Below the pieces are notes generated by a model that was given only the letters and a program-made list of their open reading frames with translations, did not search any database and was not told the DNA's origin. The position numbers were made by a program, and so were the translations under genes. This document shows, piece by piece, positions 47,101-59,294 of a stretch of 64,000 nucleotides of DNA (position 1 is the first letter of the stretch; each line of letters opens with the position of its first letter). Source of the DNA: Ottelia alismoides (taxonomy: Eukaryota; Streptophyta; Magnoliopsida; Alismatales; Hydrocharitaceae). The DNA is taken from NCBI GenBank assembly GCA_037367405.1, contig JAZKJV010005538.1, forward strand, positions 1 through 64,000, read 5' to 3'.

Positions 47101-48343
47101 AACAGATCTGAAACTTGGTTTCAATTTATACTAAAATCTCCAAATTTTAAATTTAAAAAAACACGGATTCTGGAGCTCTTGAACAGATCTGAAATTTGGG
47201 TTAAATTTACACTAACACCCAAATTTTAAGTTGTTAAACATGGATTTCAGAGCTAATGAACAGATCTGAAACTGGGGTTTAATTTACACTAAAACATCCA
47301 AATTTTAAGTTGCTAAAATATGGATTTTAGAGCTAATGAACAAATCTGAAACTGAAGTTTAATTTACACTAAAATCCCCAAATTTTAAGTTGTTAAAACA
47401 TGGATTTTAGAGCTAATGAACAGATCTGAAACCGGAATTTAATTTACACTAAAACCCCCTTATTGAAGTTGTTAAAACATGGATTTTAGAGCTAATGAAT
47501 ATATATGGAACTGGGGTTTAATTTACACGGAAATTCCTAAATTTTAAATTGTTAAATCATGGATTTTAGAGCTAATGAACTTATATACTGTGAAATAAAT
47601 ACATGCAAAACCCCTCAATTTCATCCTTTAGAACATGAATTCTAGAGCTAATATCCAGATCTGAAATTTGTGAGATGATACATGCAAAAAGCCCCAATTT
47701 TTATCTTTTAGAACATGGATACTGGAGCAAATATCCAGATCTGAATTTTGTAAGATAATACATGCAAAACCACCAAATTTTCATCCTTTAGAACATGGAT
47801 TCTGGAGTTAATATCCAGATCTGAAATTTGTGAGATTATACTTGCAAAAAATCCCACTTTTTATTCTTTAGAACATGTAAATTTTGTGAGATAATACTTG
47901 CAAAACCCTCAATTTTTATCCTTTAGAACATGGATTCTGGAGCTAATATCCAGATCTGAAATTTATGTGATAAAACATGCAAACGCCCCCAAATTTTATC
48001 CTTTAGATCATGGATTCTAGAGCTGATATCCAGATCTGAAATTTGTGAGATAATACATGCGAAAGCCTTCAGTTTTTATCCTTTAGAACATGAATTCTAG
48101 AGCTAATATCCAGATCTGAAATTTGTGAGATGATACATACAAAACCCCTCAATTTTCATCCTTTAGGACATGTATTTAGAGCTAAATCTTGTTATTTAAT
48201 CAATGTATACAAAAGCACATATGACAACAAGAGGAGGCTGAGATTGTACCTTGTAGATCTTCAAATTTTTAGAGGAAATGAGCTCACAACAGCAAGAATA
48301 GCTGTTGGACAGCAGCTATCTTGCAGCAGAATGGCAGCAAGAG

Positions 48344-48562
48344 GGTTGCATGGGAGGCTCCAGTAACAATTGGCTTATTGGAGGGAAGCATCAACTCCCA
48401 GCTGTTTTTAGAGGCTCCAACAGCTGTAGGGAGCAAGGAGGAGGGGCTGGGGTTGCATGGGAGGCTCCAGCAACAATTGGCTTATTGGAGGGAAGCATCA
48501 GCTCCCAGCTGTTTTTAGAGGCTCCTCCAACTGTAGGGAGCAAGGAGGAGGGGCTGGGGTTG
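48344..48562 (-). repeat. 107-bp tandem duplication
   Basis: Two almost identical 107-bp units starting GGTTGCATGGGAGGCTCC, with the start of a third. It lies in the leader that would follow the minus-strand TATA box. Near-identity suggests recent origin. Confidence 0.9.
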
Positions 48563-48655
48563 CTCCAGAGCTACTGGACATCAGCTCCAGCAGAGGAGAG
48601 AAGAGGTTTTGGCTACTTTGTTTGAGAAATTTGAGAGAAAAGAAGGGGTTTGGTG

Positions 48656-48663
48656 TTTATATA
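48656..48663 (-). promoter_or_regulatory. TATA box in copy 1 of the large duplication
   Basis: TATATAAA on the minus strand, followed by an AG/CT-rich leader of about 375 bases and a possible donor (CTACAAG then GTACAATC near 48250). A TATA box in the same relative place in copy 2 supports a real promoter. Confidence 0.5.
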
Positions 48664-49275
48664 ACCATGGAGAGGGTGCTTGGTTGATGACATGTGAATG
48701 AAGAAAAGGAAGCCAAGTGGGCTGAGCTCTTTTGTTGACAAGTGGGAAGAGGCAATGCCAAATGGAGAGAAGAGCTGTTACAACAGAAATATTTTTTTTA
48801 TAATTTTTTAAAACCATTCCTCTCTTTTATTTGAAATATCAAACTAGTCCGCATTTGCACACTAAATCTCCGATTCAGATGATCAATGTTTCGTTTTGAT
48901 CGTCTATTCATGATGATCAAATAAATTTCATACTTTCTGTTCCAAGATGGATACAGAAATTAACGAGATACGGTCTCGATTTTTGATCAGGTTTTGACTT
49001 TAAATTATCAAACGGCCTTCGATCAACGAACGGTCAATTTTGTTGGTTTTATTTCGTCGAGATGAAATTTCTGATGGTCTCGGATTATTGTTACGGTTTC
49101 AAATTACGGCTTTTCTGGTGGCACACTTTACAATGCGATCGACTTTTGGTCGATTGCGTCTGAACGAGATCGATCCGCGATCTACAGATCAAACTGTAGT
49201 TATTCAATATTAATTGAATATTAAATGAACTTTCTAACTCTTAATCGGGTCAAATTCGAGTCGGAATCGGATGTT

Positions 49276-49868
49276 ACAACTTCATCTTTAAGTTGACTTT
49301 TCTCGGATTAACAATCAACCACCTCTACTAGTAAGTATGCCCGATCCCTTGTTTGGTTTGCTTTTTGTTTCGAAAATCATTCAATTGATAGTCGATTGTG
49401 TTCAATCTGAAGGCTGAAAATCACTCTGCAATCACTCGAAGATCGAAAGCTGGGAGAGGAATGGGCCAAGATTCTACAAAAAATAAGCCTTTAGAAGCCG
49501 ATCTAATCTCAGGAGAAGCCGGGGATGGAAAGAGAGATGAGTAACCGCAGAGCTGGTCATGTAGGAAAGTGATTCATGAATTGTGCGCGTGATAAGTTTG
49601 AGGCATGAGCAAGCACAAGCCATTGTTAGTGCTTGGTATTATATAGTTTAGAAGCTAGGATTAGTTTGATCCTGTGGGGGTCTTGGAAGAGGGATGTGAG
49701 TCCCACTTCTTCGTTCTACGTAAGGTCTTGTAATGGAGGTAATGTAATAAGAGCGCATAATCTTCTACGGGATACATGTATGTTTAACATCTTAGGTTCA
49801 AGATGCCGTGTCCAAAGATCGACAATGAGTTAGAATTGAGAGTATCGAGTAGTTATAAGACTTGTTTT
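49276..49868. other. Spacer between duplication copies, left part
   Basis: No coding or repeat ends recognised apart from the LINE tail that follows. If the two copies are LTRs, this spacer would be most of the internal region. Confidence 0.35.
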
Positions 49869-50057
49869 CTCGAGGCAGCGCTTTTATAAGGAAAATGTGG
49901 AGATACATGGCAAGTGTTTGATGGAGGAGTGGGTGTTGTAATTGGTCGCTCCGTCGGCCGTACTTTCTTTATTTTTTTCTTTCTGTTCTCGCTTTGTGAA
50001 TAAAAGATGGGGCGAACACCAACGAGTGTCTCCCCTTATTTCAGGATTTCAAAAAAA
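49869..50057 (+). mobile_element. Severely 5'-truncated LINE tail
   Basis: A 189-bp insert ending in GTGAATAAAAGATGGGGCG, CTCCCCTTATTTCAGG and an A run. A target duplication AAGACTTGTTTT flanks it (49857-49868 and 50058-50069). The tail style matches the other plant L1-type ends in the window. Confidence 0.8.
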
Positions 50058-50069
50058 AAGACTTGTTTT

Positions 50070-50339
50070 GGCGGGAGGGCCCAAGTCATCTATATAGTTG
50101 ACATGAGTTTACTATAATGCTAAAACGTTGATGAATACTCATCGTGCTTACACTAGCACAAGTTCCTCTCTCACCCGGATCTCCTGACTTGAGCCCATCT
50201 AAGGTGAATGGCAACCAATCTTCACTCGCTACTAACATGTCACCATCTCGGGAATTAGTTGTTCTCATGTGTAATTAAATGTCCAAGATTCTCCTCTTCG
50301 GAAATGTAGTATGGAAAAGCCCCTCTTCATTGACCCTCA
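50070..50339. other. Spacer between duplication copies, right part
   Basis: No gene or repeat end recognised before the start of the copy 2 similarity. Confidence 0.3.
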
Positions 50340-51889
50340 CGGGCCTCACCTTTTCTTTTATAAAAACTTCTCTGTGGGGCCCGCTCCCGCGGATCTGGAA
50401 TACCCATTTACATATCACCTGTAGTATTATGTTCGCTAAAGATCACATTAAAGTACTAAAAATTAGGGAAAATTTTTCGCATTTATGAATGGCATTCACA
50501 AATTAACCAATAAACCACAGAACTACAATATGTCACAATTATATTGCATAAATTTCCATAACAGTTAACATGTAACAATAGAATTTGTATTATATACATG
50601 TATCCCAATTTTATCAGAAGAGAAATAAAAGCATATAATATCTTGAACAAACTATAGCATGCGTATCTGACAATTGTAACTGCGGCAGTTGATGTTCAAC
50701 TATCCCAATACCACGATGCAGGCGTTTTCCTGCAATCCATGCAATATGGAGAAAAGAACATCAACAAATGTTGAGTAAATCTAACTAATTAGAAATAACA
50801 TGAATTTTAGGGACTCCAAAAGAAAGCAAGTAAATTGGGCTTGACAATTAAAATTTAGAACTACTTGCAATAAAACAAGTTTCCAAGTTGTTTGGTATGT
50901 AAAACCCCATTCTACTCATCCTACATTAATTACCATATTAATCATTTTTATATAAATACTATATGATCCATATTTAGGTCATTGTCTTTTTATTAATTAT
51001 AATATATGTCTGATGGGTCTTGGGAATGTGAATGATGAGTCTCTGATATAATCATTGTCTTTATTAAATGCTGATGATGAGTCAGGTGTTTTGATTCTTT
51101 TCGTGTTGAATTTCTCAAGCCTAGTGGATAGTAACTCGTAGTTTGATAAGGATGGTTTTCATGAACTGGTCTTTTCTCTTCATCAGGAATTACTGACGGA
51201 ACGGTAACTAGCTCAATGGAAACTACGCTCAACTACAACCAACTTAACCGTAACCAAGCTCCCATGTAACCAACTCAACTGCAATTCATCTCAACTTTAG
51301 CCAAACTCATTTGTGACTCAATCCAATCTCAAATGTAACTCTTCCAAATTCAACTGTAACTGATTCATATGTAGCCATAGAGGATTCAAATGTATACCTA
51401 GATGATTCGGATGTAGCATCGCCAAGTCTGCTGGCTAAAAGTAAACAAAACTCAAGCGATGAGGTATCCTACAAGGCTCTTCCATCTCGCCCTCTAAGTG
51501 GAAGTGCGGTCCAGTAGAGGGATAGGTCTACTCCAAAACTACGCCACTGAGACGGATGGGAGAGACTCCCCGGAAGAGTCACTCCAAAAGAAAAACAGGC
51601 CCGACCGGTACGGGCTAACGAGCTCGAAAAACTAAAACCAAGGGCCCTCCAACCTAAACCAAGGTCAACGGAACTGGTCTTTAAAAGAAAACCCATGGAT
51701 CCCAGAGAGGCGTAAAAAACTGCGAGCGCTCGCGAAAAAAAAAATGAGAAAAGACTGGGATCCTAGACCCGCGCACCAAGCGGCCGCTGCCCTAACTGGA
51801 CTTCCTTTTCTCCGCCCAGTTGAGGGTCACCGCGCCCTCGCACAATCAAGTGTAAGGGTCACCATGACCGGCACTCTTATTTGTCGTCA

Positions 51890-54009
51890 ATGATTCCAAT
51901 CATATGCTTGTATCAACATCTATTAATATGCTGAAAGTATACATTAACGAGATGATCTATTAGCTGAATTCTTGATCCAAGTCATATAGTTTGAAAGTAA
52001 AGACAAAATGGCGTCATCCTAACTCCAGACATATGGGAGAAATGGTCAATTTAGAAAGAAGTAATAGGCTCAATTTAGCTTAGGAAATCAAGCTTTATAA
52101 TTTAGGTTTTTGTTTAAAGGATCAGAACTGAAATTATTATTACTAGGGTTTGTTTTATTCCTAGTGATCAATTAGCTTAATATACAAGCGATAATTCTAA
52201 AGTGACCTTTGTAATTAGGGAATATAAGTCACAAAATGTCAGACCTCTACTAATCTCTTTTCACATTTAGACGATATTACTCATTATTCACCATCTTAAA
52301 GTCTATAATATAGATACCATTTCCTTGCACACTTTAATTTTAGTAGGATTTTGAACAGATATATATATATATATATCTGTAGAAGTATTATAATTAATCC
52401 AAAAGTTGGAATAGAGATATGAATCTCCTATTGAACTACTCTATTTTATAACTTAGATAGAGGAGGAACTTATTTAGATCATAAATCAGATGCTTCATTG
52501 TATATTAATAAACAAGCCTTATCTATTGAATATATATAATATATTGATTCATAACCATGGGGATGCTCTGTTTTCTTGATAGAAACATAGATGGAGATGG
52601 GTATCAAATACTCGTAAGTAAAAAGTACAGGTTATTTGAATAAAATTTAAATACAACGGTGTAACTAATGAATCAAAGGATCCATTTTAAATATTTGATT
52701 ACCGTACATTTATAAACACAATAAATAATATTTTTTTGCTACAGAATTAGGTTGGAGCTTATATTTTAACAATATTAACACAAGAATACATCTAACTCAT
52801 GATATATTGTCAAAATTAATCCAAGATGAAAAGGAACATACAGTACCCTCATCCCTATTGTGGTTACAGTTATCATTAGAAATCTTAATCGTGTGTACAT
52901 ATTATCAAAATAAGAATTGATTCCTTTCTGCCACTTAAATTCATATTCTCAATTAACAGGTTTTTTTATAACTATAAAGACAAGATTATATTGTTTTTGA
53001 CTGGTAATGGAAGCTAATATATTTGAAACCAATACATATACTTAATATCCATTTAAGGATTAAGTTCATGCTCGTTTGTTCCTTCTGCCCTGATGCTTAA
53101 TGCATGGAAATGCATTGGTAGAGGTCATTATAGTGCAGGCACTTCTAGACTTGACCTTTCATGGGGATGGATTTGATTCTTACTGATCTTGCATCGTTCT
53201 TGATCACTGTTCAGGATGTTTTAAAAAAAATCTCTGGTGTTTCTAGACTGGCTTTGACAATTCAATTTCTTCATATTCAGAATACAATCTTCTAAATTAT
53301 TTTTCTCGTGATTAGTTGTAATTTCTCGGTAATTTATTTTGTATGCTCAACAATAAAGTTGTCAGAGTTACTATAATACTTTTAGATTAGTATGCATGAA
53401 TGTGGCTGTGATTCACATATTGTAGGTGTCTCGATTTGCATTCTCCGTGCAGAGTATTTTGCGGTCTAGGCCACTGCATATCAGGTGGCTTGTGTGTTGG
53501 ATGGAGTTGATGTACAACATAATTTAATACGAACAGATTTTTATTTAGAAGGCAAAAATTTCATTTTAATTTACCAGGAAGAAGATAATTTATTTGGCAA
53601 CAAAGTGATTCATTTGATACAAATATCAAATAAGGAGCAAGGGGTTGTCTGCTCATTTTCCATATGATATCTGGGTTGTTTGACAAAGCCATGGATTTTG
53701 CTAAAACTTGGAACTTAGATTAATGCACACAGTAATCCACAGGCCAAGTGAAATCAGACGTACTGGAGAGTTAACATGGCATATGCATCAATTCCTATGG
53801 CATTTAAAAATAAGGAAACCTTCCTAAATTTTAGTATTATTATCATGCTCCAGCAGAAATTTAGTCAACAATTCCTTCCAATTTTCCCACAAAATATTAC
53901 TTATGAAAAGAGAATCAATAAAGGGCAAGGAAATGTGGAATACTTCATGCATGACAGCAAGAGAGATTTAGGGTGTACAAAGACATGGATTACAGCAAGA
54001 GGAGGAGAA
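51890..54009. other. Inside copy 2: AT-rich DNA, no gene recognised
   Basis: Contains an AT microsatellite at about 52359-52378. A 60-codon open frame at 53485-53667 shows no known domain. No element ends were seen. Confidence 0.35.
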
Positions 54010-54454
54010 GATTTTACCTTTTTGATCCTCTAAGTTTGAAGGGTCAAACATGCATGCAATTGGATGAAATTGAGGATTTTCAGCCGCTCAAACTTCAAAT
54101 GGTGTAGCAGTTCTGTTGCTTGGGCAGCACATCTGTTGATTGGAAGGAGCCGCAACTCCTTTGAGTTGCTGGAGGCAAAGGCTGCTCGAAGAGACTGCAA
54201 CTGCAGTTGAAGGAGGTAGCAACAACAACTGATGCATGTCGATGTGCAGCAACAGTAGCTACAGATCTTAATGGAGCAACACGGCTGCCTTGTAGCAGAT
54301 ATGGCTGCCGATAAAGCAGAAATTTCTGTTGCTTTGGAGAGTAATTAGGCATAAAACGAGAAAAGATGGTTGAGTGCCTTTCGTTGGAAAGGAGAAAAGA
54401 GAAGGGGAGAAAGAGAGGAAAACAATGTGAAAGGAATAAAAGGGGAAGGGGTGG

Positions 54455-54462
54455 TATTTATA
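54455..54462 (-). promoter_or_regulatory. TATA box in copy 2 of the large duplication
   Basis: TATAAATA on the minus strand, at the place that matches the TATA box of copy 1, about 600 bases inside the TGTAATATCC start. Confidence 0.5.
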
Positions 54463-55063
54463 AAGAAGGAGTAGGCTTTAATTAATTACAAGTGGAGGAC
54501 AGTAGCGAGCCAACTGTTGGCTGTTGGATTCCAGAAAAAAATTATATATATATATATATTAAAACTCTTTTATCTCTTTCTTACATGGAATACTAAATTC
54601 CTCCGCATTCGCACCTCGACTCAAGTGTCGGATTTTGGTGTACAATAGCTCATTTTGACCGTCTCTAAATGACGATCAAAATGAGTATAATATTCATATA
54701 CTTCGGTCGAAGATGGATCCCCGAAATTTACGAGATACGGTTTTGGTTTATGACTAAATTTTGCGGTTTTAAAATATCAAACGACCTCCGATTGACGAAC
54801 GGTCGATTCCGTTGATCCTATTTCATCGAATCGGATTTTTAAATGGTCTTGGTTTATTTCGTGGTTTCTGAATTTGCATCGCAGCTTTTCGCGGCACGCA
54901 TAACGATGCGACCGATTTTTGATCGATTTTGCCTAAAGGACTTTTGATTCACGATCAATTGATTGAATTAGGTTGTTTATCATTGACCAACAACTTTATT
55001 GGGTTAATCGAACCCAAATCGGACCGGATTCGGGTTTGTGCGGATCCGGATATTACATTCTTT

Positions 55064-56233
55064 AATCGACTATTATAGTATATATCTAAAGCTTGGATCA
55101 CTCCCTCTCACTTTGGCTCTGTAGGGAAAAAGGTTCATGAAACTAGAAGTCTGCCTTGGGAGTTGGGAATGAGAGTGGAAAGAAATAGAAGGGGTGATGT
55201 ATTATGTACACAGAAAGAAAATGACCCCCGTTTCTATCTATTATAAGTGAAGCAACAAAAGGGGTGGGACGAGACTTCTTGACTGAAACTTTAGCAACAA
55301 AGTCAATGAGTGGCCAATATAAGGAGATGAAATTTGATTTGGATTCTAGTTAGCAAAAGGTAAGATAGGCTTCCGTCTTGTAGCTTTATATTCACATCTA
55401 TATTTTCATAATATTTTATGTAGTTATGTAAGAGTCCTAAATTGACCCCAAATTCAAAACACATAATATAATTCAAACTTTTAGTACAATAAAAATATAT
55501 AAATTTATAAGATTATAAGGAGGGTCCTCGATGTTTACTTTCATTCCCTCATTACTTGAGGGAGAAATAATGTTATATAATGCTCTCTCTCTCTATCTCT
55601 CTCTTACCCCTCTATTAAGGAAGAAGGCACTAACAACAAGAAGTCATCCTTAATATGGGAAATGTGTAGATATCTCCTTTGTTTTCCTGATCAATGGATA
55701 AAATTCGTTCTCTCCTCATGGAGTTGATCCCATTGCTAAGTAGCTTATGATTTGATAAACACTTTCAGAAACTCAGTGCAACGAGTACATAATCGAAGGT
55801 TCATTCTTTTACGGAGACTCAACTCCTCAAAGAGAGGGAGGATGCTCACATCGATCAACATCCAAAGCTCTCAACTTTTCTTGTTAAACTATGCATGCGA
55901 GATATTTATTATACTTGAAATCACAAAAGCAATGCATGTGGATTTAATAATAAGAACATGCCATTGATGCTGGTGCATGCCCTTCTACTATCTCATGCTT
56001 GATTAGCTATATGTTGTGTATTGGGAAAAAGTTTTTTTAATGAATCATTTTTCTTACTTGGTCCCAAGAAATCTATTGGACATTAAAACCTATATTTTTC
56101 GATGCGGTCCTATATGTTTTTCTAATCTATTTATGGTATTGATTGACACACGTGTAAAAGTCAGTATTCGGTATTCAGGTGGTAGGGTTATTGAATTGCG
56201 AATGCATGCATGAGTAGGGAAATTATTAGTACA
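55064..56233. other. Unassigned DNA with a CT microsatellite
   Basis: A CT-rich microsatellite lies at about 55584-55606. Open frames of 60-70 codons at 55752 and 56016 have no known domain. Confidence 0.3.
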
Positions 56234-56559
56234 TGAGCATGCATATTTTGATGATAACAAAATTGTCTGCAAATCTTGTAGCTTGGTCAAGAGCATGAAA
56301 GCTAGTGGACCAGGAAGAAGCTCAAGTTAAGGAGCTCAAGTTTATGTGAAGAAGATGCTAAGAAGGTCAAAGGAGTTCAAGGATATGAAACTCCGACTCA
56401 AGCTCAAGTAAGGATCTCAAGCTCAAGAAGATGTCAAAGTCTTTTCTTTTATTGAGTAATGCATTTTGTAATTGTATTAGAATGTAAAAGACCTCAAATC
56501 TTGCATATTGCATTCAACTGTTTAACTTCGACTTTCATGTCAAAGAGTCAAGTTGGTCG

Positions 56560-56790
56560 ATCAATCATTTACACATAATTGATCACCTCTAGTCGTTCAC
56601 TCTTTTTTTATGATCAATCATTATTTGAATTACAATGGTTATAAATCTGATCGATCAATTTTGATCCATGATCAATCATCTCTTGATTCTGATCGATCAT
56701 CTCTTGATTCTGATCGATCACCTAAATCCCCATGATCGATCATTTGACTCTGATCGATTATCTTTGTATCATGATCGATCATATTCCATT
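56560..56790. repeat. GATCGATCA-rich degenerate tandem repeat
   Basis: At least six to eight copies of a roughly 21-bp unit, TTGATTCTGATCGATCATC, with variants such as CATGATCGATCAT. It lies upstream of the LTR TATA box. The palindrome GATCGATC recurs in each unit. Confidence 0.8.
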
Positions 56791-56875
56791 TGAGGAAGAT
56801 TTTTGAACCGATTTCTTTCCTGATTTGTTCATAACGTTTACATTTCAAAGCCAACATTTATGGGACCCTAAGTCC

Positions 56876-56883
56876 TATAAATA
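56876..56883 (+). promoter_or_regulatory. TATA box of the SIRE-like LTR
   Basis: TATAAATA within CCTATAAATAGGATC; the inferred transcript start about 30 bases later begins the leader described for the LTR. Confidence 0.65.
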
Positions 56884-57122
56884 GGATCACATACCTCATT
56901 CTACAGCATACGTTAAGAGCAACAAGCTCTCTACTCTCTACTTTCCACTCTGTACTTTGAGAGAAAGATCGAAGAGATATTTTCTGTTGTGTTCTTCATT
57001 CCAACAGCTATAAAGCTCTGCATTTAATTCTTACGAGCACACTCATCGCTCTGTAAGATTGTTTTAGTTTTGTCTCATGTTATTCATTACATATTTATCT
57101 TTGATATTGAAGCTGTTAGGAT

Positions 57123-58135
57123 CAAGGTTTGAAAAAACGAAAGGCGGAACGAGGCGTTTCCATCGGAATCGAGGCGAGGCGTAGCCTCGAGGCGGTCGAG
57201 GCGTAAGCCTCAGTTTATAGAGAAAATATGCAAAAAATATAATTATATATATATATATGTCAATGAAATTATATGTCATCTGCCCAACATATAATACTTA
57301 ATACTATAAGATATGATGAAATAATATAGATAAGAACCCTAAAATAGAAGATATAACAACATCATATCCCTTTCTATACATTTTCATCCAATCAAAAAGG
57401 AATTCATTGTATTTGAATGTTGTGAAAGCATTAAACAATGCATATCTATCTTTGAAATATTGTTGTAATTAAAAGTACGATTAAATATACGTTGAAGAAA
57501 TTTATGTTATGTGTCTACCATATAATATATAGCCGCATGAGAAACTGTGAATCGTATCTATATCTAGCAAATATTTGAAATATTGTTCTTATTAAAAGTA
57601 CGATTAAATATAGTCGAAGAAATTTATGTTATTTGTCTAATGTATAATATATGGCATTATGAGAAATCATGAATCATATCCATTTCGTTTTGCTTGATAT
57701 ATTGCAAAGCTCGTTAATTTTACGAGCATTGTTGGATTTGATATTTATGGATTCATTCATTAAGAGTGAAATAGTAAGAGTTTGCTGAAATAGTTAGACA
57801 CAACTAATAGTAAATATGAAGTTATGGACACGAAAGAAACATCAGATTTAGGCATTTATCTTGTATAAGCATTATCCTAAACAAATAGATATTTATAAGC
57901 TTCTCAAACTAACAATTAAACCATTAAAATCATAAAAAAATTGCTTCAAAAAGTCAAAATGCCTCGGCAAACGCCTCGACCGCCTCGAGGCGGAACGCCT
58001 CGAGGCTACGCCTCGGCTACCTGAGGCGCGCGCCTCACTGGGCTGGACCGAGGCGCACGCCTCGAGGCTAAATTGGACCGCCTCGCCTCGAGGTGTACGC
58101 CTCGACCGCCTCGAGGCTAGTTTTTTCGAACCGTG
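57123..58135. mobile_element. hAT-type element, CGAGGCG family (1013 bp)
   Basis: Exact 8-bp duplication GTTAGGAT (57115-57122 and 58136-58143). Ends CAAGGTTTGAAAAAAC and, from the right, CACGGTTCGAAAAAAC (14 of 16 agree). The left end has GGCGGAACGAGGCG, CGAGGCGTAGCCTCG and the like; the right end is a block of CGCCTCG words. The AT-rich middle is non-coding. Inserted in the SIRE-like LTR. Confidence 0.93.
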
Positions 58136-58435
58136 GTTAGGATTATTTCCTGTATACGGTTGAGTTGTTCGTGTAATCAACCCAAGTTGTAATAATATTG
58201 GGTATCCCGCGTAATCAATTCAAGTTGGTGGAAGACCTGTGTAGGTCAGGTTGAAAGCTTGAGTCAGGAGACTCAGGTCATGGTTTTTACCCGGGAGTGT
58301 TTCCATGTTAAATTCATGTGCTCTGTTTGATTGATTATCTTGTGATTGAAAGTGTCAAAGTGCTACGTAATACTATGCTTGTTTAAGTTTATTATTTGCA
58401 ACAACCGAGGTCATATTGTCCGATCCACTCGCACC

Positions 58436-59294
58436 CAAGGTTTGAAAAAATGAAAGGCGGAACGAGGCGTTTTCCCTAGAGGCGAGGCGAGGCGTAGCCT
58501 CGAGGCGGTCAAGGCGTAAGCCTCAGTTTGTATAGGAAAATTGTTAGAAAAAGTATAATAAATATATTTATTGATGATATATAATATATATGGCATATAA
58601 AAAATAATAAATATATTTATTGATGACATATAATATATAACAATGTAATATATGATGATATTATGACGATAAGAACACGGAAAAAAGGATATGTCAATGC
58701 CATAAGCCTTTCTACCAAATTTCTACCCAATCAAAAGGAAATCATTGGCTATAACTATCACTAAAAGATTTTTATCAAAAAGGATTGGCTATAATTTCAT
58801 TAAAGATATCCAAGTTGATATGAATCATACGATTATCGTATGTTCTATTGAACCAAATGAAGAACGATATGATGTTCCCCCTGTGCCACCATACCCGTCC
58901 CAAAATTTTTTCTTATATGGGTATTCGAATTCGCACGCATTTTCTTATATGTTTAAGGGTGTAATAGTGAGAGTTCACTGAAATAATTGGACATGTTAAT
59001 GATAAATATGAATATGAAAGAGGTCAAATTTAAGCATTCATTTTGCATAAATATATACTCAACAACTAGACCTTTATAAAAATATGAAAATACGAAGAGG
59101 ATTAATTATTTTCCTAAAAAAATGCTTCAAAAAATCCAAAAACGCCTCACCAAGCGCCTCGCCTCGACCACCTCAGCCATCTGAGGCGCACACCTCAGCC
59201 AGGGGGTCTGAGGTAGTCGCCTCAAGGCGATTTCCTACTGGCCCGTTTCGCCTCAAGTGCCTTTGCGCCTCGAGGCACGTTTTTTTAAACCATG
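58436..59294. mobile_element. hAT-type element, CGAGGCG family (859 bp)
   Basis: Flanks CTCGCACC and CTCGTACC (58428-58435 and 59295-59302) match at 7 of 8. Ends CAAGGTTTGAAAAAAT and, from the right, CATGGTTTAAAAAAAC. The same CGAGGCG arrays as in the copy 300 bases to the left. A 78-codon open frame at 58745-58981 (with VPPVPPYPSQNFFLYG) has no counterpart in the sisters. Confidence 0.88.

Larger units (their letters stand above)
41515..48190. repeat. Tandem array, about 80-bp period, split by a LINE
   Basis: About 3-4 units lie left of the LINE (41515-41791) and about 13-14 right of it (47101-48190). Each has CAGATCTGAAA, then a TTTACACTAAAA or ATACATGCAAAA block, CCAAATTTTAAG or TTTTTATCCTTTAG, and ACATGGATTCTGGAGCTAA. 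Successive CAGATCTGAA anchors fall 77-81 bases apart. Units near the left differ in type from those near the right. It is missing from copy 2 of the larger duplication. Confidence 0.9.
38270..49275 (-). repeat. Copy 1 of a large diverged direct duplication
   Basis: After removing later insertions, the outer parts align in the same order and orientation with 50340-55063. The left module (38270-41320) shares CTCTAAGTGGAAG, GTCCAGTAGAGGG-like, GACGGATG, GGAAGAGTCACTCCAAAA and CCGCTGCCCTAACT blocks. The right module (48250-49275) shares a promoter-like region and CATCGAT-type blocks ending GGATNTTACA. On the minus strand the unit would begin TGTAACATCCG. It may be an LTR or a LARD-type element; see findings. 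Identity by eye is about 70-75%. Confidence 0.7.
50340..55063 (-). repeat. Copy 2 of the large diverged direct duplication
   Basis: Collinear with 38270-49275 but free of the hAT-type and LINE insertions and of the 80-bp array. On the minus strand it starts TGTAATATCCGGATCCG, has a TATA box at 54455-54462, a leader, and a possible donor (CAAAAAG then GTAAAATC near 54015); the left module follows at 50340-51890. Neither copy has an open frame with a known domain. Confidence 0.7.
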
